DNA of 64,000 nt from contig CAVVSK010000022.1 in the NCBI GenBank assembly GCA_963750965.1, forward strand, positions 186,001 through 250,000, in the 5' to 3' direction. The notes under the pieces were generated by a model. That model ran no database searches. It was given only the letters and a program-made list of their open reading frames with translations, and was not told where the DNA came from. Position 1 is the first letter of the stretch. Every line of letters starts with the position of its first letter. A program made the translations under genes and the position numbers. Source of the stretch: CANKHA01 sp963750965. Lineage in GTDB: Bacteria > Pseudomonadota > Alphaproteobacteria > Rhizobiales > Xanthobacteraceae. Shown here piece by piece: positions 7,486 to 17,300 of this stretch.

Positions 7486-8157
7486 ATGATCGACTTCGCA
7501 ACGGCGCGGCGGATGATGGTCGATGGCCAACTGCGTCCGAATGATGTGACAGACCCGCGCATCCTCGGCGCCATGCTTGAAACGCCGCGCGAGCGCTTCT
7601 TGCCGCAAGCGAAGGCTTCCTGGGCGTATCTCGATTTCGACGTGCCAATCCTTGAAAGTGCTGACGGACGGCCGCGCCGGCGCATGCTCAAGCCGATGCT
7701 GATCGGTAAAATGATTCAGATCGTCGACCTGCGTGAGACGGATGCCGTGCTCGATATCGGCTGCGGCACTGGCTATTCATCGGCGGTTATCGCGCAGCTC
7801 GCGCGCGCGGTAGTAGCGTTGGAAGAGGAAACGACGCTCGCCTTTGCTGCTAAGGAAAACCTCTATGCCCACGGAATTACTAATGTTTCTGTGGAAACGG
7901 GACCGCTCACCGCCGGCTACGCGGCCCGCGCCCCTTACGATGTGATTTTCCTGCAGGGAGCGACTGAGGTTGAGCCCCAGATGCTGTTTCCGCAGCTCCG
8001 CGATGGCGGCCGGCTGGTTTGCGTGCGCGACCGCGGTGGCCTGGGTACCGTAGTTCTCTATCGGCGTGCCGGGAACGACGTCAGCGGATGGCCGTCATTC
8101 GATGCAACCGCCAGCGTCCTGCCCGGCTTTACAGCCACCCCCGCTTTTGTTTTCTGA
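7486..8157 (+). CDS. Protein-L-isoaspartate methyltransferase family protein (divergent)
   Basis: A 223-residue class I SAM-dependent methyltransferase. The glycine-rich SAM motif VLDIGCGTGYSSA lies at residues 88-100 and the N-terminus follows the PCMT layout ('MVDGQLRPNDVTDPRIL', 'TPRERFLP'). The family's conserved 'QTISQP' substrate segment is replaced by 'RRRMLKPMLIGKM', so repair of isoaspartyl residues is uncertain. The ATG follows GGAGG at five bases. This divergent PCMT-like gene upstream of tolC is characteristic of alphaproteobacteria. A canonical Pcm is encoded at 43334-43993, which makes a different substrate for this one more likely. Confidence 0.85.
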   Translation: MIDFATARRMMVDGQLRPNDVTDPRILGAMLETPRERFLPQAKASWAYLDFDVPILESADGRPRRRMLKPMLIGKMIQIVDLRETDAVLDIGCGTGYSSAVIAQLARAVVALEEETTLAFAAKENLYAHGITNVSVETGPLTAGYAARAPYDVIFLQGATEVEPQMLFPQLRDGGRLVCVRDRGGLGTVVLYRRAGNDVSGWPSFDATASVLPGFTATPAFVF

Positions 8158-8353
8158 CCCCGCACCGGGCAGGTGTGGCCCGGATGCGGCAATGACAATG
8201 TTTTTGCGTTGCAAGCAGGTAGCTGGGGTTTCGCAGCCGGGCCTGCCGCGGGTATGGTGGACTAGGCGTCATGAGTCGGGGGTGTTCTGCCGGCGCGGCT
8301 TTCGGCGGACACGTGGAGCAGTGGGGATGCGCGCGTCGGAGGGATTTGAGCTG

Positions 8354-9778
8354 ATGCGCTGTGCCCGGTTGGGCGCAGTTCTTCTTCTCATAGCCGCGTC
8401 CATTGGTGGACTCGGGCAGGCTTCCGCGCAAACTTTGCCGGCGTCTCTCGTCCATGCCTACCAGAACAATCCCCAGCTCAATGCCCAGCGCGCGCAGGTT
8501 CGCGTTACTGATGAGGCCGTGCCGCAAGCGCTCTCCGGCTATCGGCCGCAGCTCAGCGTAACCGCCAGTGCGGCGCAGTCGTTCAGCAGTTCAACCAGCA
8601 GGTCTTCGAACCCCGTCCCCGGTGATCCCTCGCGCTTGGCCGTTGGTGGGCCTGCACAAACGCTATCGGGAGAGTTCACGCCTTACACGGTGGGCGTGAC
8701 CGGAACGCAAACACTTTTCAACGGCCTCCAGACTGCGAACCGAACCCGTCTGGCGGAAGGGCAAGTTTCGGCGGCGCGCGAGGGCCTGCGCGTCATGGAA
8801 CAGACGGTGCTGCTGGCCGCGGCCACGGTCTACATGGATCTGTTACGTGACGCCGCGATCGCAGACGTTCAGATCAGCAACGTGCGGGTGTTGAACGAGA
8901 CGCTGCGGCAGACGCGCGACCGCTTCAATGTCGGCGAGGTCACCCGCACCGACGTGGCGCAATCCGAGGCCCAGCTTGCCGCGGGCCAGTTCCAGTTGAC
9001 GAACGCGGAAGCCAATCTGACCGCGACGCGGGCGAATTTTCGCCGGGTGATAGGCATCGAAGCCGGCCGCTTGACGCCGGCCGCTCCGGTCGAACGGCTC
9101 GCACCCCGGACCCTGGCGTCCGCTCTGCACGTTGGGCTTGGCGAAAATCCGAACGTCACATCTGCCATGTATGGGATCGATGTCGCCGCGCTCCAGGTCA
9201 AGATCAATGAAGGCGCATTGTTTCCGACCGTTACACTGAACGGGTCGGCGCAACGGCTTTGGAATGGCTCCCTGACACAGGTTGAGCAGACAACCTGGTC
9301 AATCGGGTCTTCGGTGGTAATTCCGATCTATCAGGGCGGCGACGAGTATTCGCTGATCCGTCAGTCGAAGGAGACCGTAGCGCAACAACGGCTCAACCTT
9401 GAGCAGGTACGCGACCAGATCCGGCAGTTGATCGCGCAAGCATGGAGCTTGGTGGAAGCGACCAAGGCGCAGATCGAATCGGCCCAGGCGCAGGTACGTT
9501 CGAGCGAAACCGCCCTTAACGGCGTACGCGAAGAAGCACGCGTCGGCCAGCGAACCACGCTGGATGTGCTCAACGCCCAGCAAGCGCTGGTGAATGCTCG
9601 TGTTACGCTGGTCACAGCGCAGCGCGATCGGGTGGTGGCGTCTTACAACCTGCTCAATGCGATTGGAATTCTCTCGCCAACTACGCTTGGGCTGGCGACG
9701 CCGATCTACGATCCACGCATCCATTACCATCAGGTGCGCGACAGCTGGTTCGGGCTCCGCACCCCGGATGGCAAATAG
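8354..9778 (+). CDS. tolC: TolC family outer-membrane efflux protein
   Basis: Outer-membrane channel that joins inner-membrane RND, ABC or MFS pumps, 474 residues. The ATG at 8354 gives a signal peptide (MRCARLGAVLLLIAASIGGL... ending in QASAQ) and has GGAGGG ten bases upstream. Longer starts to 8066 overlap the previous gene and carry no signal. The duplicated OEP repeat is visible: 'GVTGTQTLFNGLQTANRTR' in the first half and 'VVIPIYQGGDEYSLIRQSKE' in the second, each followed by a long helix. It sits between the PCMT-like gene and popZ, the usual alphaproteobacterial order. It could serve the RND pump at 18.3-22.6 kb, which has no channel gene of its own. Confidence 0.92.
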   Translation: MRCARLGAVLLLIAASIGGLGQASAQTLPASLVHAYQNNPQLNAQRAQVRVTDEAVPQALSGYRPQLSVTASAAQSFSSSTSRSSNPVPGDPSRLAVGGPAQTLSGEFTPYTVGVTGTQTLFNGLQTANRTRLAEGQVSAAREGLRVMEQTVLLAAATVYMDLLRDAAIADVQISNVRVLNETLRQTRDRFNVGEVTRTDVAQSEAQLAAGQFQLTNAEANLTATRANFRRVIGIEAGRLTPAAPVERLAPRTLASALHVGLGENPNVTSAMYGIDVAALQVKINEGALFPTVTLNGSAQRLWNGSLTQVEQTTWSIGSSVVIPIYQGGDEYSLIRQSKETVAQQRLNLEQVRDQIRQLIAQAWSLVEATKAQIESAQAQVRSSETALNGVREEARVGQRTTLDVLNAQQALVNARVTLVTAQRDRVVASYNLLNAIGILSPTTLGLATPIYDPRIHYHQVRDSWFGLRTPDGK

Positions 9779-9938
9779 GGCGTGCCGTTGCTGTGCTGGC
9801 GTCCGACAGCGCTTTTCCGCCGCAATCATCCACATGCCCTCTTCGCATCTGCCGCGGCGATGCAGATAATGTGTCGGCGAAACCGCGATTCGCAGCGCTT
9901 GCGCGAAGCCGCGGGGCAGCCGAAGCAGGGACACGGAA

Positions 9939-10616
9939 ATGGCTCAAACGGCGAAGGCGCAAGAACCTTCCATGGAGGAGATCCTCGCCTCCATCCGCCG
10001 GATCATTGCCGACGACGAAAGCAAGACGCGTCCACCCGAGCCGTCCGATCTGGCACCCGCCGCCCCGCCGCCCGGGCCTGCGCCGTCGGCGCCCGAAGCA
10101 CCGGAACCCGCGCCCGAATACGCTCCCGCTCAGCCGCCCAGCCCGGCTGCCCACCAAGAGACTGACGCCATAACCTCGCGCATGGACGCCGCCGCAACCG
10201 AGGATAGCGGCGAGGCCTCCGATGATCGCGTGGCCGATGTCCTCGATATGACCGAATCCATGGCGGCGGCTGCATCGCAGCCGCCGGTGTTCCGCACCAT
10301 CGAAGACCAACCGGACGTATTTTTCGGCGAGGAGACGGAGCCTGCGCCACGGCCTCAGCGTTTGGAGGAGGCGCCCCGGTCGGCCCGCGCGCCGGATGAA
10401 ATCCCGCTGATGTCTTCCTCCACAAGCGCGGCCGTGGATGCCGCCTTTAACAAGCTCGCTCATACCGTTCTGGCGCAAAATACGCGCACCCTGGAAGACC
10501 TGGCGACGGAAATGATGCGTCCCATGCTCAAGGCTTGGCTCGACGATAACCTGCCGGGGTTGGTGGAGCGGGTGGTGCGGGCCGAGATCGAGCGCGTCTC
10601 CCGCGGTCGCAGCTAG
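9939..10616 (+). CDS. popZ: PopZ-like polar organizing protein (DUF2497)
   Basis: A 225-residue protein with the three-part build of PopZ. The conserved N-terminal helix (SMEEILASIRRIIADDES, about residues 11-28) recruits partners. A long acidic, proline-rich disordered middle follows (about 30-150). The C-terminal helical oligomerisation region is 'FNKLAHTVLAQN', 'LEDLATEMMRPMLKAWLDDN' and 'LPGLVERVVRAEIERVSR'. In Caulobacter PopZ forms a polar condensate that anchors the ParB-origin complex. Its place directly upstream of valS and downstream of tolC matches the Caulobacter locus. The assignment is strong from sequence layout plus context; the cell-cycle role is carried over from the family. 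Confidence 0.85.
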   Translation: MAQTAKAQEPSMEEILASIRRIIADDESKTRPPEPSDLAPAAPPPGPAPSAPEAPEPAPEYAPAQPPSPAAHQETDAITSRMDAAATEDSGEASDDRVADVLDMTESMAAAASQPPVFRTIEDQPDVFFGEETEPAPRPQRLEEAPRSARAPDEIPLMSSSTSAAVDAAFNKLAHTVLAQNTRTLEDLATEMMRPMLKAWLDDNLPGLVERVVRAEIERVSRGRS

Positions 10617-10729
10617 CAAATCACGGCTAAGCTCAGCCGAGAGGCGGGATCCCTCAAGCCGAACCGTTGACTTCGCAGGGGCCGCCGGGTTTCTTGCCCG
10701 CTACGCGACCCCGAGAATTGATTACGGAA

Positions 10730-13448
10730 ATGATCGACAAGACTTATCAGCCTTCCGAGGTGGAAGGCCGCATCTACAGTGTCTGGGAAAAGTCCGGCGC
10801 ATTCCGCGCCGGGCGGCCGGAACGGCACGACGCAGAGCCGTTCTGCATCGTCATCCCGCCGCCGAACGTCACTGGCTCGCTCCATGTGGGCCACGCACTC
10901 GACAACACGCTGCAAGATATTCTGGTGCGCTATCAGCGCATGCGCGGCAACGACGTGCTCTGGCAGCCTGGCACCGATCACGCCGGCATCGCCACGCAGA
11001 TGGTGGTCGAGCGGCAGCTCATGGAACGGCAGCAGCCCGGCCGGCGGGAAATGGGCCGCGAGGCTTTCCTCAAGCGCGTGTGGGAATGGAAGGAAGAGTC
11101 CGGCGGCACCATCATCCGTCAGCTCAAGCGGCTTGGCGCTTCCTGCGACTGGTCGCGCGAACGCTTCACCATGGACGAAGGCCTGTCACGCGCGGTGATC
11201 AAGGTCTTTGTCGAGCTCTACCGCGCCGGGCTGATCTACAAGGACAAGCGGCTGGTCAACTGGGACCCCAAGCTGCTCACCGGGATTTCGGATCTCGAAG
11301 TCGAGCAGGTCGAAAAAAAAGGTCATCTGTGGCACTTGAAGTATCCGATAGAGGGTGTTGCAAACGAACATATAATTGTCGCCACGACCAGGCCGGAAAC
11401 GATGCTGGGGGACACCGCCGTGGCGGTGCATCCGGATAATGAGCGTCTCAAACACCTGATTGGCCGTAACGCAATCCTGCCGCTCGTCGGCCGGCGCATC
11501 CCGATTATTGGCGACGACTATGCTGATCCGGAAAAAGGCACTGGTGCGGTGAAAATCACGCCCGCGCATGACTTCAACGATTTCGAAGTGGGCAAGCGCC
11601 ACAAGCTGCCGCTGGTCAACATCTTCACGCCGGAAGCCAAGCTCAATCTCGCCGGCAATCACGGATTTCATGGCCGGCATCCGCTCCGTCGGATGAGCTC
11701 GACGACGACGCTGGCGCTTGCACGGCCTAGACCGTTTCGCCGCGCGCAAACAAATCATCGATCGCATGGAAGCGGCCGGGCTGATGGACAAGATCGAGCC
11801 CTATGTCCACACCGTGCCGCATGGCGACCGTTCCGGCGCGGTGATCGAGCCCTTCCTCACCGACCAGTGGTATGTCGACGCCAAGACCCTGGCGCAGCCG
11901 GCGATCGCCGCGGTGCGCGAAGGCCGCACGGAATTCGTGCCGAAGAATTGGGAAAAAACATTCTTCGAGTGGATGGAGAATATCCAGCCCTGGTGCATCT
12001 CGCGCCAGCTCTGGTGGGGCCATCAAATTCCGGCCTGGTATGGACCCGACGGCAAGGTCTTCGTCGCGGAAACGGAAGCCACGGCGAAAGCCGAAGCCAA
12101 GGCGCATTACGGAAAGAAGATAGCGCTCACGCGTGACGAAGACGTGCTCGATACCTGGTTCTCTTCCGGACTATGGCCTTTCTCCACCCTCGGCTGGCCG
12201 GACGACACGGCCGAGCTGAAGCGCTTCTATCCGACCAGCGTGCTCGTCACCGGCTTCGACATCATCTTCTTCTGGGTCGCGCGCATGATGATGATGGGGC
12301 TGCACTTCATGAAAGAGGTGCCGTTCCGCACGGTCTATCTGCATGGCCTCGTCAGCGACGAACGCGGGCAGAAAATGTCGAAGTCCAAGGGCAATACCAT
12401 CGACCCGCTGGAACTAATCGACCAGTTCGGAGCCGACGCCCTGCGTTTCACGCTTGCCGCCATGACGTCACAAGCGCGGCGGGACGTGAAGCTCTCGGCC
12501 AAGCTGGTGGAAGGCTATCGAAACTTTGGCACCAAACTATGGAATGCCGCGCGCTTTGCCGAAATGAATGGCTGTGTGCGGGTAGCGGGCTTCGATCCGC
12601 AAAACGTCAAGGAGACGCTGAACCGCTGGATTGTGCACGAAACCGCGAAGGCGAACCGTGAAGTCACCGAAGCGTTGGAAAGCTACCGTTTCAACGACGC
12701 GGCCTCAGCAACCTATCGCTTCGTTTGGAATGTGTTCTGTGACTGGTACGTGGAGTTTTCCAAGCCGCTTTTGACCGGCGCCGATGGCGCGGCCAAGGAC
12801 GAGACGCGTGCCACCGCCGCCTGGGCGCTCGACCAGATTCTTAAGCTGCTGCATCCCTTCATGCCATTCCTCACCGAGGAGCTGTGGCAGGTGACCGCGG
12901 AGCAGGGACCAAAGCGGGACACGCTGCTCCTGGTTACGCCTTGGCCGCAGGAAACATTCGAGGACACCGCGGCGGAAGCCGAGATCGGCTGGGCGATCGA
13001 CCTGATCACCGCGATCCGTTCCGTGCGCGCGGAGATGAACATTCCACCGGCTACCAAAATCCCGCTTGTGCTGGCGGGCGTGTCGGCCGAGACCAGGGCG
13101 CGCGCTGGGCGCTGGGCGGAATTCTTGCAGCGGCTCGCGCGCGTGCCCGATATCAGCTTTGCCGACACCGCTCCCGCCGGATCGGTGCAGCTTGTAGTGC
13201 GCGGCGAGGTCGCGGCGCTGCCGCTCAAGGGCGTGATCGATCTCAACGCCGAGCGCGCACGGCTCGATAAGGAACTCGCCAAGGCTGATGCCGATATCAA
13301 GCGCGTTGATGTCAAGCTCTCGAACGAGAAATTCGTCGCCAATGCTCCGGAAGAAATCATCGAGGGCGAGAAGGAAAAGCGTCAGGAAGCCGAGGGCCGT
13401 CGCGCCAAAATTCTGGAGGCGCTGGAGCGCTTGAAAGGCGCGGCTTAG
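10730..13448 (+). CDS. valS: Valyl-tRNA synthetase (frame disrupted by clustered indels)
   Basis: Charges tRNA-Val and edits mischarged threonine. The 5' part reads from ATG 10730 (MIDKTYQPSEVEGRIYSVWE) through the HIGH motif (PPPNVTGSLHVGHAL) into the CP1 editing domain. The 3' part holds the tryptophan-rich segment 'IQPWCISRQLWWGHQIPAWY', KMSKS, the anticodon-binding domain and the C-terminal coiled coil. Between about 11655 and 11730 some four single-base insertions scramble the stretch that should read 'FMAGI.SDELDD.LALHGLDRF', leaving two overlapping frames. Both halves are otherwise conserved, and no second valS is visible here. An essential gene is unlikely to be dead, so a local sequencing error is favoured. 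Corrected length is about 904 residues, slightly short for the family. Confidence 0.9.
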
Positions 13449-13506
13449 ATTACCGCTGGAGTGACCTTGGGTATGGTACTGTTGGGTTGCCATGGCGGAG
13501 GCAACA

Positions 13507-13953
13507 ATGGTCGAGCGACAGAATGTAAGTCTTTTGCAAAAGGCCTATGCGCGTTGGCATGAGACCCGCGGCGGCAGCGTCGATGACTGGATGGCGCTGA
13601 TTGACGATAACGTCCGGTTCGGATCGCTCGCGCAGAACGCGCCGCAAATGACGTTCGCGACCAGCTATAAAAGCCGGGCGGCTCTCAAAAGCTATTTCGA
13701 CGGTCTTCGAGCGGAATGGGAAATGATTCATTACACGATGAACGAATTTGTTGCCGAAGGAGAAGCGGTGGTCGCGCGCGGCCATGTCGCCTGGCGAAAC
13801 AAACGGACTGGAAAGGAAGTAGAAACTCCCAAGATCGACTTTTGGCGTTTCCGCGACGGCAAGGCGGTCGAGTTCTACGAATATTTTGACACCGCCCGTG
13901 CTTTCGCGGCCGCATCGGACGACGAACCTTTGCGAAATGGCCTGCTGAGATAG
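13507..13953 (+). CDS. NTF2-like / SnoaL-like small protein
   Basis: A 148-residue protein with the NTF2-fold pattern: an N-terminal helix ('LLQKAYARWHETRGGSVDDWMALIDDNVRF') followed by curved-sheet strands ('EFVAEGEAVVARGHVAWRNK', 'VETPKIDFWRFRDGKAVEFYEYFDT'). Family members bind small molecules or isomerise them; the substrate cannot be told. The ATG at 13507 is preferred because GGAGG lies five bases upstream, while the ATG at 13492 overlaps that site. It converges with the DNA glycosylase gene, whose frame runs 79 bases into this one. Confidence 0.75.
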   Translation: MVERQNVSLLQKAYARWHETRGGSVDDWMALIDDNVRFGSLAQNAPQMTFATSYKSRAALKSYFDGLRAEWEMIHYTMNEFVAEGEAVVARGHVAWRNKRTGKEVETPKIDFWRFRDGKAVEFYEYFDTARAFAAASDDEPLRNGLLR

Positions 13954-14502
13954 GGCGAGTCTTTCAGCCCGTAGCGCCACGGCACCTCCGCCGCTTTGGT
14001 GATCCCGATACGCGGTCCGGTGACGACTTCCGGCTCGTTTGCGCGTGCGCGCAACTCAAACGGCGGCTTGTCGAGCGGCAAGCCGTTGTCCCTCTGTGTG
14101 ATCGCAAGCGCTTGCCCCAGTTTCCCAGGTCCGGAACACAGCATGTGCTCATCTTTCAGCCCACGCCGGCGCCGCATGGCCGGAATGCCAGCAGGTCGGT
14201 TCAAGCGCGCGGATCAGTACGGCGCTGGCGCTGCCTTCCTCCTCGCAGACGAAGTTCAGACACCAGTGAATGCCGTAGGACCGATAGACATAGGCAAATC
14301 CTGGCGGCCCGAACATCACGGCATTGCGCAAGGTTTGCCCGCCATAGGAATGCGCCGCCGGATCCGTGTGGTGATAGGCCTCGACCTCGACGATGCGACC
14401 GCCGATGCCGTTTACCAACAGGCTCGCGCCGATCAGTTCGGGCGCCACTTCATGGACGCTGCGGGCGAAAAAACTTCGGCGAAGACGGGGAGGCTGCGGC
14501 AT
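13875..14502 (-). CDS. 3-methyladenine (alkyladenine) DNA glycosylase (frameshifted)
   Basis: Base-excision repair enzyme of the AAG/MPG family that removes alkylated purines. The 5' part contains the active-site segment 'IVEVEAYHHTDPAAHSYGG' (about residues 37-55) with its catalytic glutamate, and 'PPGFAYVYRSYGIHWCLNFV'. After 'RALEPT' one extra base near 14190-14197 shifts the frame. The other frame continues 'AGIPAMRRRRGLKDEHMLCS', 'GPGKLGQALAITQRDNGLPL' and 'GPRIGITKAAEVPWRY', the rest of the family sequence. Read through, the protein is about 208 residues, normal for the family. The frame ends inside the convergent NTF2-like gene, so the true C-terminus or one of the stops may also be affected. 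Confidence 0.8.
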
Positions 14503-14765
14503 CTGCCGCGTTTTTTACCTTGGACAAGCTTCGGATGACACAAGAAGGCCCGGAGTAGGCCACTCACCGGTATTGTCGGCCGGCCCGTTGTGTCCCAGCG
14601 GCCACAGGATTCAGGAGTTTTAAGCCTTCTTGCATGATGGTGCTGGCCGCGCCGCGATTTGGCCATACCGTTCGCCGAGATCAATGCGGTCCCAAGCCGC
14701 CGCGTGCTTTCCGGCCGCAAGCTGGAATGAAAAAAGGCTGGGCGGGGCGGGGGCCCGGAAGTGCG

Positions 14766-16496
14766 ATGGACGCCAAGACCAAAACCAACCTGAAGGCGAA
14801 GCTGCCCAGCCGGCACGTTACCGAAGGTCCCGCGCGCGCTCCGCACCGGTCTTATTATTACGCGATGGGACTGACCACCGGTCAGATCCACCAGCCCTTC
14901 GTCGGCGTCGCGAGCTGCTGGAATGAAGCGGCTCCCTGCAACATCGCTTTGATGCGCCAAGCCCAGGCAGCGAAAAAGGGTGTGGCCGCAGCCGGCGGCA
15001 CTCCCCGCGAGTTCTGCACCATCACCGTCACCGACGGCATCGCCATGGGCCATGCCGGGATGTATTCGTCGCTGCCTTCGCGCGAGGTCATCGCGGATTC
15101 CGTCGAGTTGACGATGCGCGGCCACGGCTATGACGCGCTTATCGGCATCGCCGGCTGCGACAAGTCGCTGCCGGGCATGATGATGGCCATGTGTCGGCTC
15201 AATGTCCCCTCAATCTTCATCTATGGCGGTTCCATTCTGCCCGGCACCTTCAAAGGCAAGCAGGTGACGGTGCAGGACGTCTTCGAGGCGGTGGGCAAGC
15301 ATTCGGTCGGCGATATGTCGGACGAAGATCTGGAGATGCTGGAGCAGGTGGCCTGTCCCTCGGCTGGCGCCTGCGGCGCGCAGTTCACCGCCAACACCAT
15401 GGCGACCGTTTCCGAGGCCATCGGGCTCGCTCTGCCTTACTCGGCCGGGGCGCCCGCGCCCTACGAAATCCGCGACGCCTTTTGCATGACCGCCGGCGAG
15501 CAGGTCATGGCGCTGGTAGGCGAAGGCCTCCGGCCGCGCGATATCGTCACCCGCAAGGCGCTGGAGAATGCGGCGGCAGTGGTGGCGGCTTCCGGCGGGT
15601 CGACTAATGCAGCGCTGCATCTTCCGGCGATCGCGCATGAATGCGGCATCGAATTCAACCTATTCGACGTCGCCGAGATCATGAAGCGCACGCCGTACAT
15701 CGCGGACCTGAAGCCGGGCGGTAAATACGTCGCCAAGGACATGTTCGAGGTCGGCGGCATTCCGCTGCTGATGAAGACGCTGCTCGACCATGGCTATTTG
15801 CATGGCGATTGCCTGACCGTGACCGGCCGGACCATCGCCGAGAACATGAAAAGCGTGAAGTGGAACCCCGACCAGGACGTGGTTTATCCGGCGAACAAGC
15901 CGATGAGTGCGACCGGCGGCGTGGTCGGATTGAGGGGCAATCTGGCTCCGGAGGGAGCGATCGTGAAAGTGGCCGGGATGTCGGTGCTGAAATTCACCGG
16001 CCCGGCGCGCTGCTTTGACGGCGAAGAGGCCTGCTTCGAGGCGGTGAAGGACAAGAAATACAAGGAAGGCGAGGTGCTGGTCATTCGCTACGAGGGTCCC
16101 AAGGGTGGCCCGGGCATGCGCGAAATGCTCTCGACCACCGCTGCGCTCTATGGCCAGGGCATGGGCAACAAAGTAGCGCTCATCACTGACGGACGATTCT
16201 CCGGCGCCACGCGCGGCTTCTGCGTCGGCCATGTTGGGCCGGAAGCCGCGGCGGGCGGGCCGATCGGGCTTCTGCGCGATGGCGATATCATTGAACTCGA
16301 TGCCGAAAACGGCACGCTCAATGCGAGACTGACCGACGCGCAATGGGAAACGCGCAAGCGCGAATGGAAGCCGCGCGAAAATCATTCAGGCTCGGGGGCC
16401 TTGTGGAAATACGCCCAGCAGGTGGGATCGGCGCTGCACGGCGCGGTGACGCATCCCGGCGGCAAGGGCGAGAAGGCGACCTATGCGGATATCTAG
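14766..16496 (+). CDS. ilvD: Dihydroxy-acid dehydratase
   Basis: Iron-sulfur dehydratase of valine, leucine and isoleucine synthesis; it converts 2,3-dihydroxy-3-methylbutanoate and its methyl homologue to the 2-oxo acids. It is 576 residues from ATG 14766 (MDAKTKTNLKAKLPSRHVTE); the upstream extension is not conserved-looking. Cluster-binding cysteines are in ASCWNEAAPCN (Cys51), AGCDKSLPGM (Cys131) and SAGACGAQFTANTM (Cys203), and the C-terminal 'DGRFSGATRGFCVGH' is intact. The ExoR-like gene starts 14 bases before its stop, suggesting translational coupling. Confidence 0.95.
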   Translation: MDAKTKTNLKAKLPSRHVTEGPARAPHRSYYYAMGLTTGQIHQPFVGVASCWNEAAPCNIALMRQAQAAKKGVAAAGGTPREFCTITVTDGIAMGHAGMYSSLPSREVIADSVELTMRGHGYDALIGIAGCDKSLPGMMMAMCRLNVPSIFIYGGSILPGTFKGKQVTVQDVFEAVGKHSVGDMSDEDLEMLEQVACPSAGACGAQFTANTMATVSEAIGLALPYSAGAPAPYEIRDAFCMTAGEQVMALVGEGLRPRDIVTRKALENAAAVVAASGGSTNAALHLPAIAHECGIEFNLFDVAEIMKRTPYIADLKPGGKYVAKDMFEVGGIPLLMKTLLDHGYLHGDCLTVTGRTIAENMKSVKWNPDQDVVYPANKPMSATGGVVGLRGNLAPEGAIVKVAGMSVLKFTGPARCFDGEEACFEAVKDKKYKEGEVLVIRYEGPKGGPGMREMLSTTAALYGQGMGNKVALITDGRFSGATRGFCVGHVGPEAAAGGPIGLLRDGDIIELDAENGTLNARLTDAQWETRKREWKPRENHSGSGALWKYAQQVGSALHGAVTHPGGKGEKATYADI

Positions 16497-17280
16497 CGCC
16501 CTTGTCAGTGCTCTGGCGGCCGGCCTTGTTTTCGGAGCGGGGCCGTCGGGTGGATTTGACGGCAATTCGCCGAGCAACAGCCTGTCGCCGCAGGAAGCCT
16601 TCCGCAGCGGTCCCCTGGCGCCCAAGGTCGGTCACGATAAGACCATAGCTTCCCTGCAATACGCGGCGGAGAACGGCAACGCTCTAGCGCAATGGAAACT
16701 CGGGCGCATGTATGCGGATGGCGATGGCGTCCCGCATGACGACCTGCGCGCCTTCGAATATTTCCGCCGTATCGTCAAAAGCCACAGTGATGATACCGGC
16801 AACGCGCGGGATCCGCGCTTTGTCGCCGATGCCTTCGTTGCGCTCGGCCACTACTATCGCGACGGCATTCCGAATTCTCCGGTGAAGCCGGATCCCCATC
16901 GCGCACGCGCTATGTTTTCCTACGCGGCGTCGTATTTCGGCGATCCGGATGCGCAATTTCACCTCGGCCGGCTCTATCTGAAGGGCGAAGGCGTGCCGAA
17001 AGACCCGAAGTCCGCGGCGCGCTGGCTGGCGCTGGCCGCGGACAAGGGTCAGTACGAGGCGCAGGCGACACTCGGGGAGATACTGTTCCGCGGCGACGAG
17101 AAAGTGCCGCGGCGGCGAGCGCTCGGCCTGATGTGGCTGACATTAGCAAGCGATGGCTCGGGCGATCAGGTCGCCTGGATTGCGGATGCGCGCGAGGCCG
17201 CCTTCAAGCAGGCAACCGAAGACGAACGCGCGCTTGCGCTGACCTTGATCGAGCGCCACCTGAATCGCCCCAACCGGTAA
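16483..17280 (+). CDS. Sel1-repeat periplasmic protein, ExoR-like
   Basis: A 265-residue exported protein with an N-terminal signal (MRISSALVSALAAGLVFGAG) and at least four Sel1/TPR-like repeats. Examples are 'NALAQWKLGRMYADGDGVPH', 'PDAQFHLGRLYLKGEGVPKD' and 'YEAQATLGEILFRGDEKVPR'. Length, signal and repeat number match ExoR. In Rhizobium and Agrobacterium ExoR is a periplasmic inhibitor of the ChvG sensor kinase and controls exopolysaccharide and motility. Carrying that role over to this organism is inference, since other Sel1 proteins look alike. It overlaps the end of ilvD by 14 bases and converges on xthA. Confidence 0.7.
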   Translation: MRISSALVSALAAGLVFGAGPSGGFDGNSPSNSLSPQEAFRSGPLAPKVGHDKTIASLQYAAENGNALAQWKLGRMYADGDGVPHDDLRAFEYFRRIVKSHSDDTGNARDPRFVADAFVALGHYYRDGIPNSPVKPDPHRARAMFSYAASYFGDPDAQFHLGRLYLKGEGVPKDPKSAARWLALAADKGQYEAQATLGEILFRGDEKVPRRRALGLMWLTLASDGSGDQVAWIADAREAAFKQATEDERALALTLIERHLNRPNR

Positions 17281-17300
17281 GAGCGTCCGATTAACTTTGG

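Noticed and set aside
9681..10619. Long minus-strand open frame opposite popZ
   Set aside because: Shadow of the conserved PopZ gene; Gly/Arg/His-rich translation with no motif.
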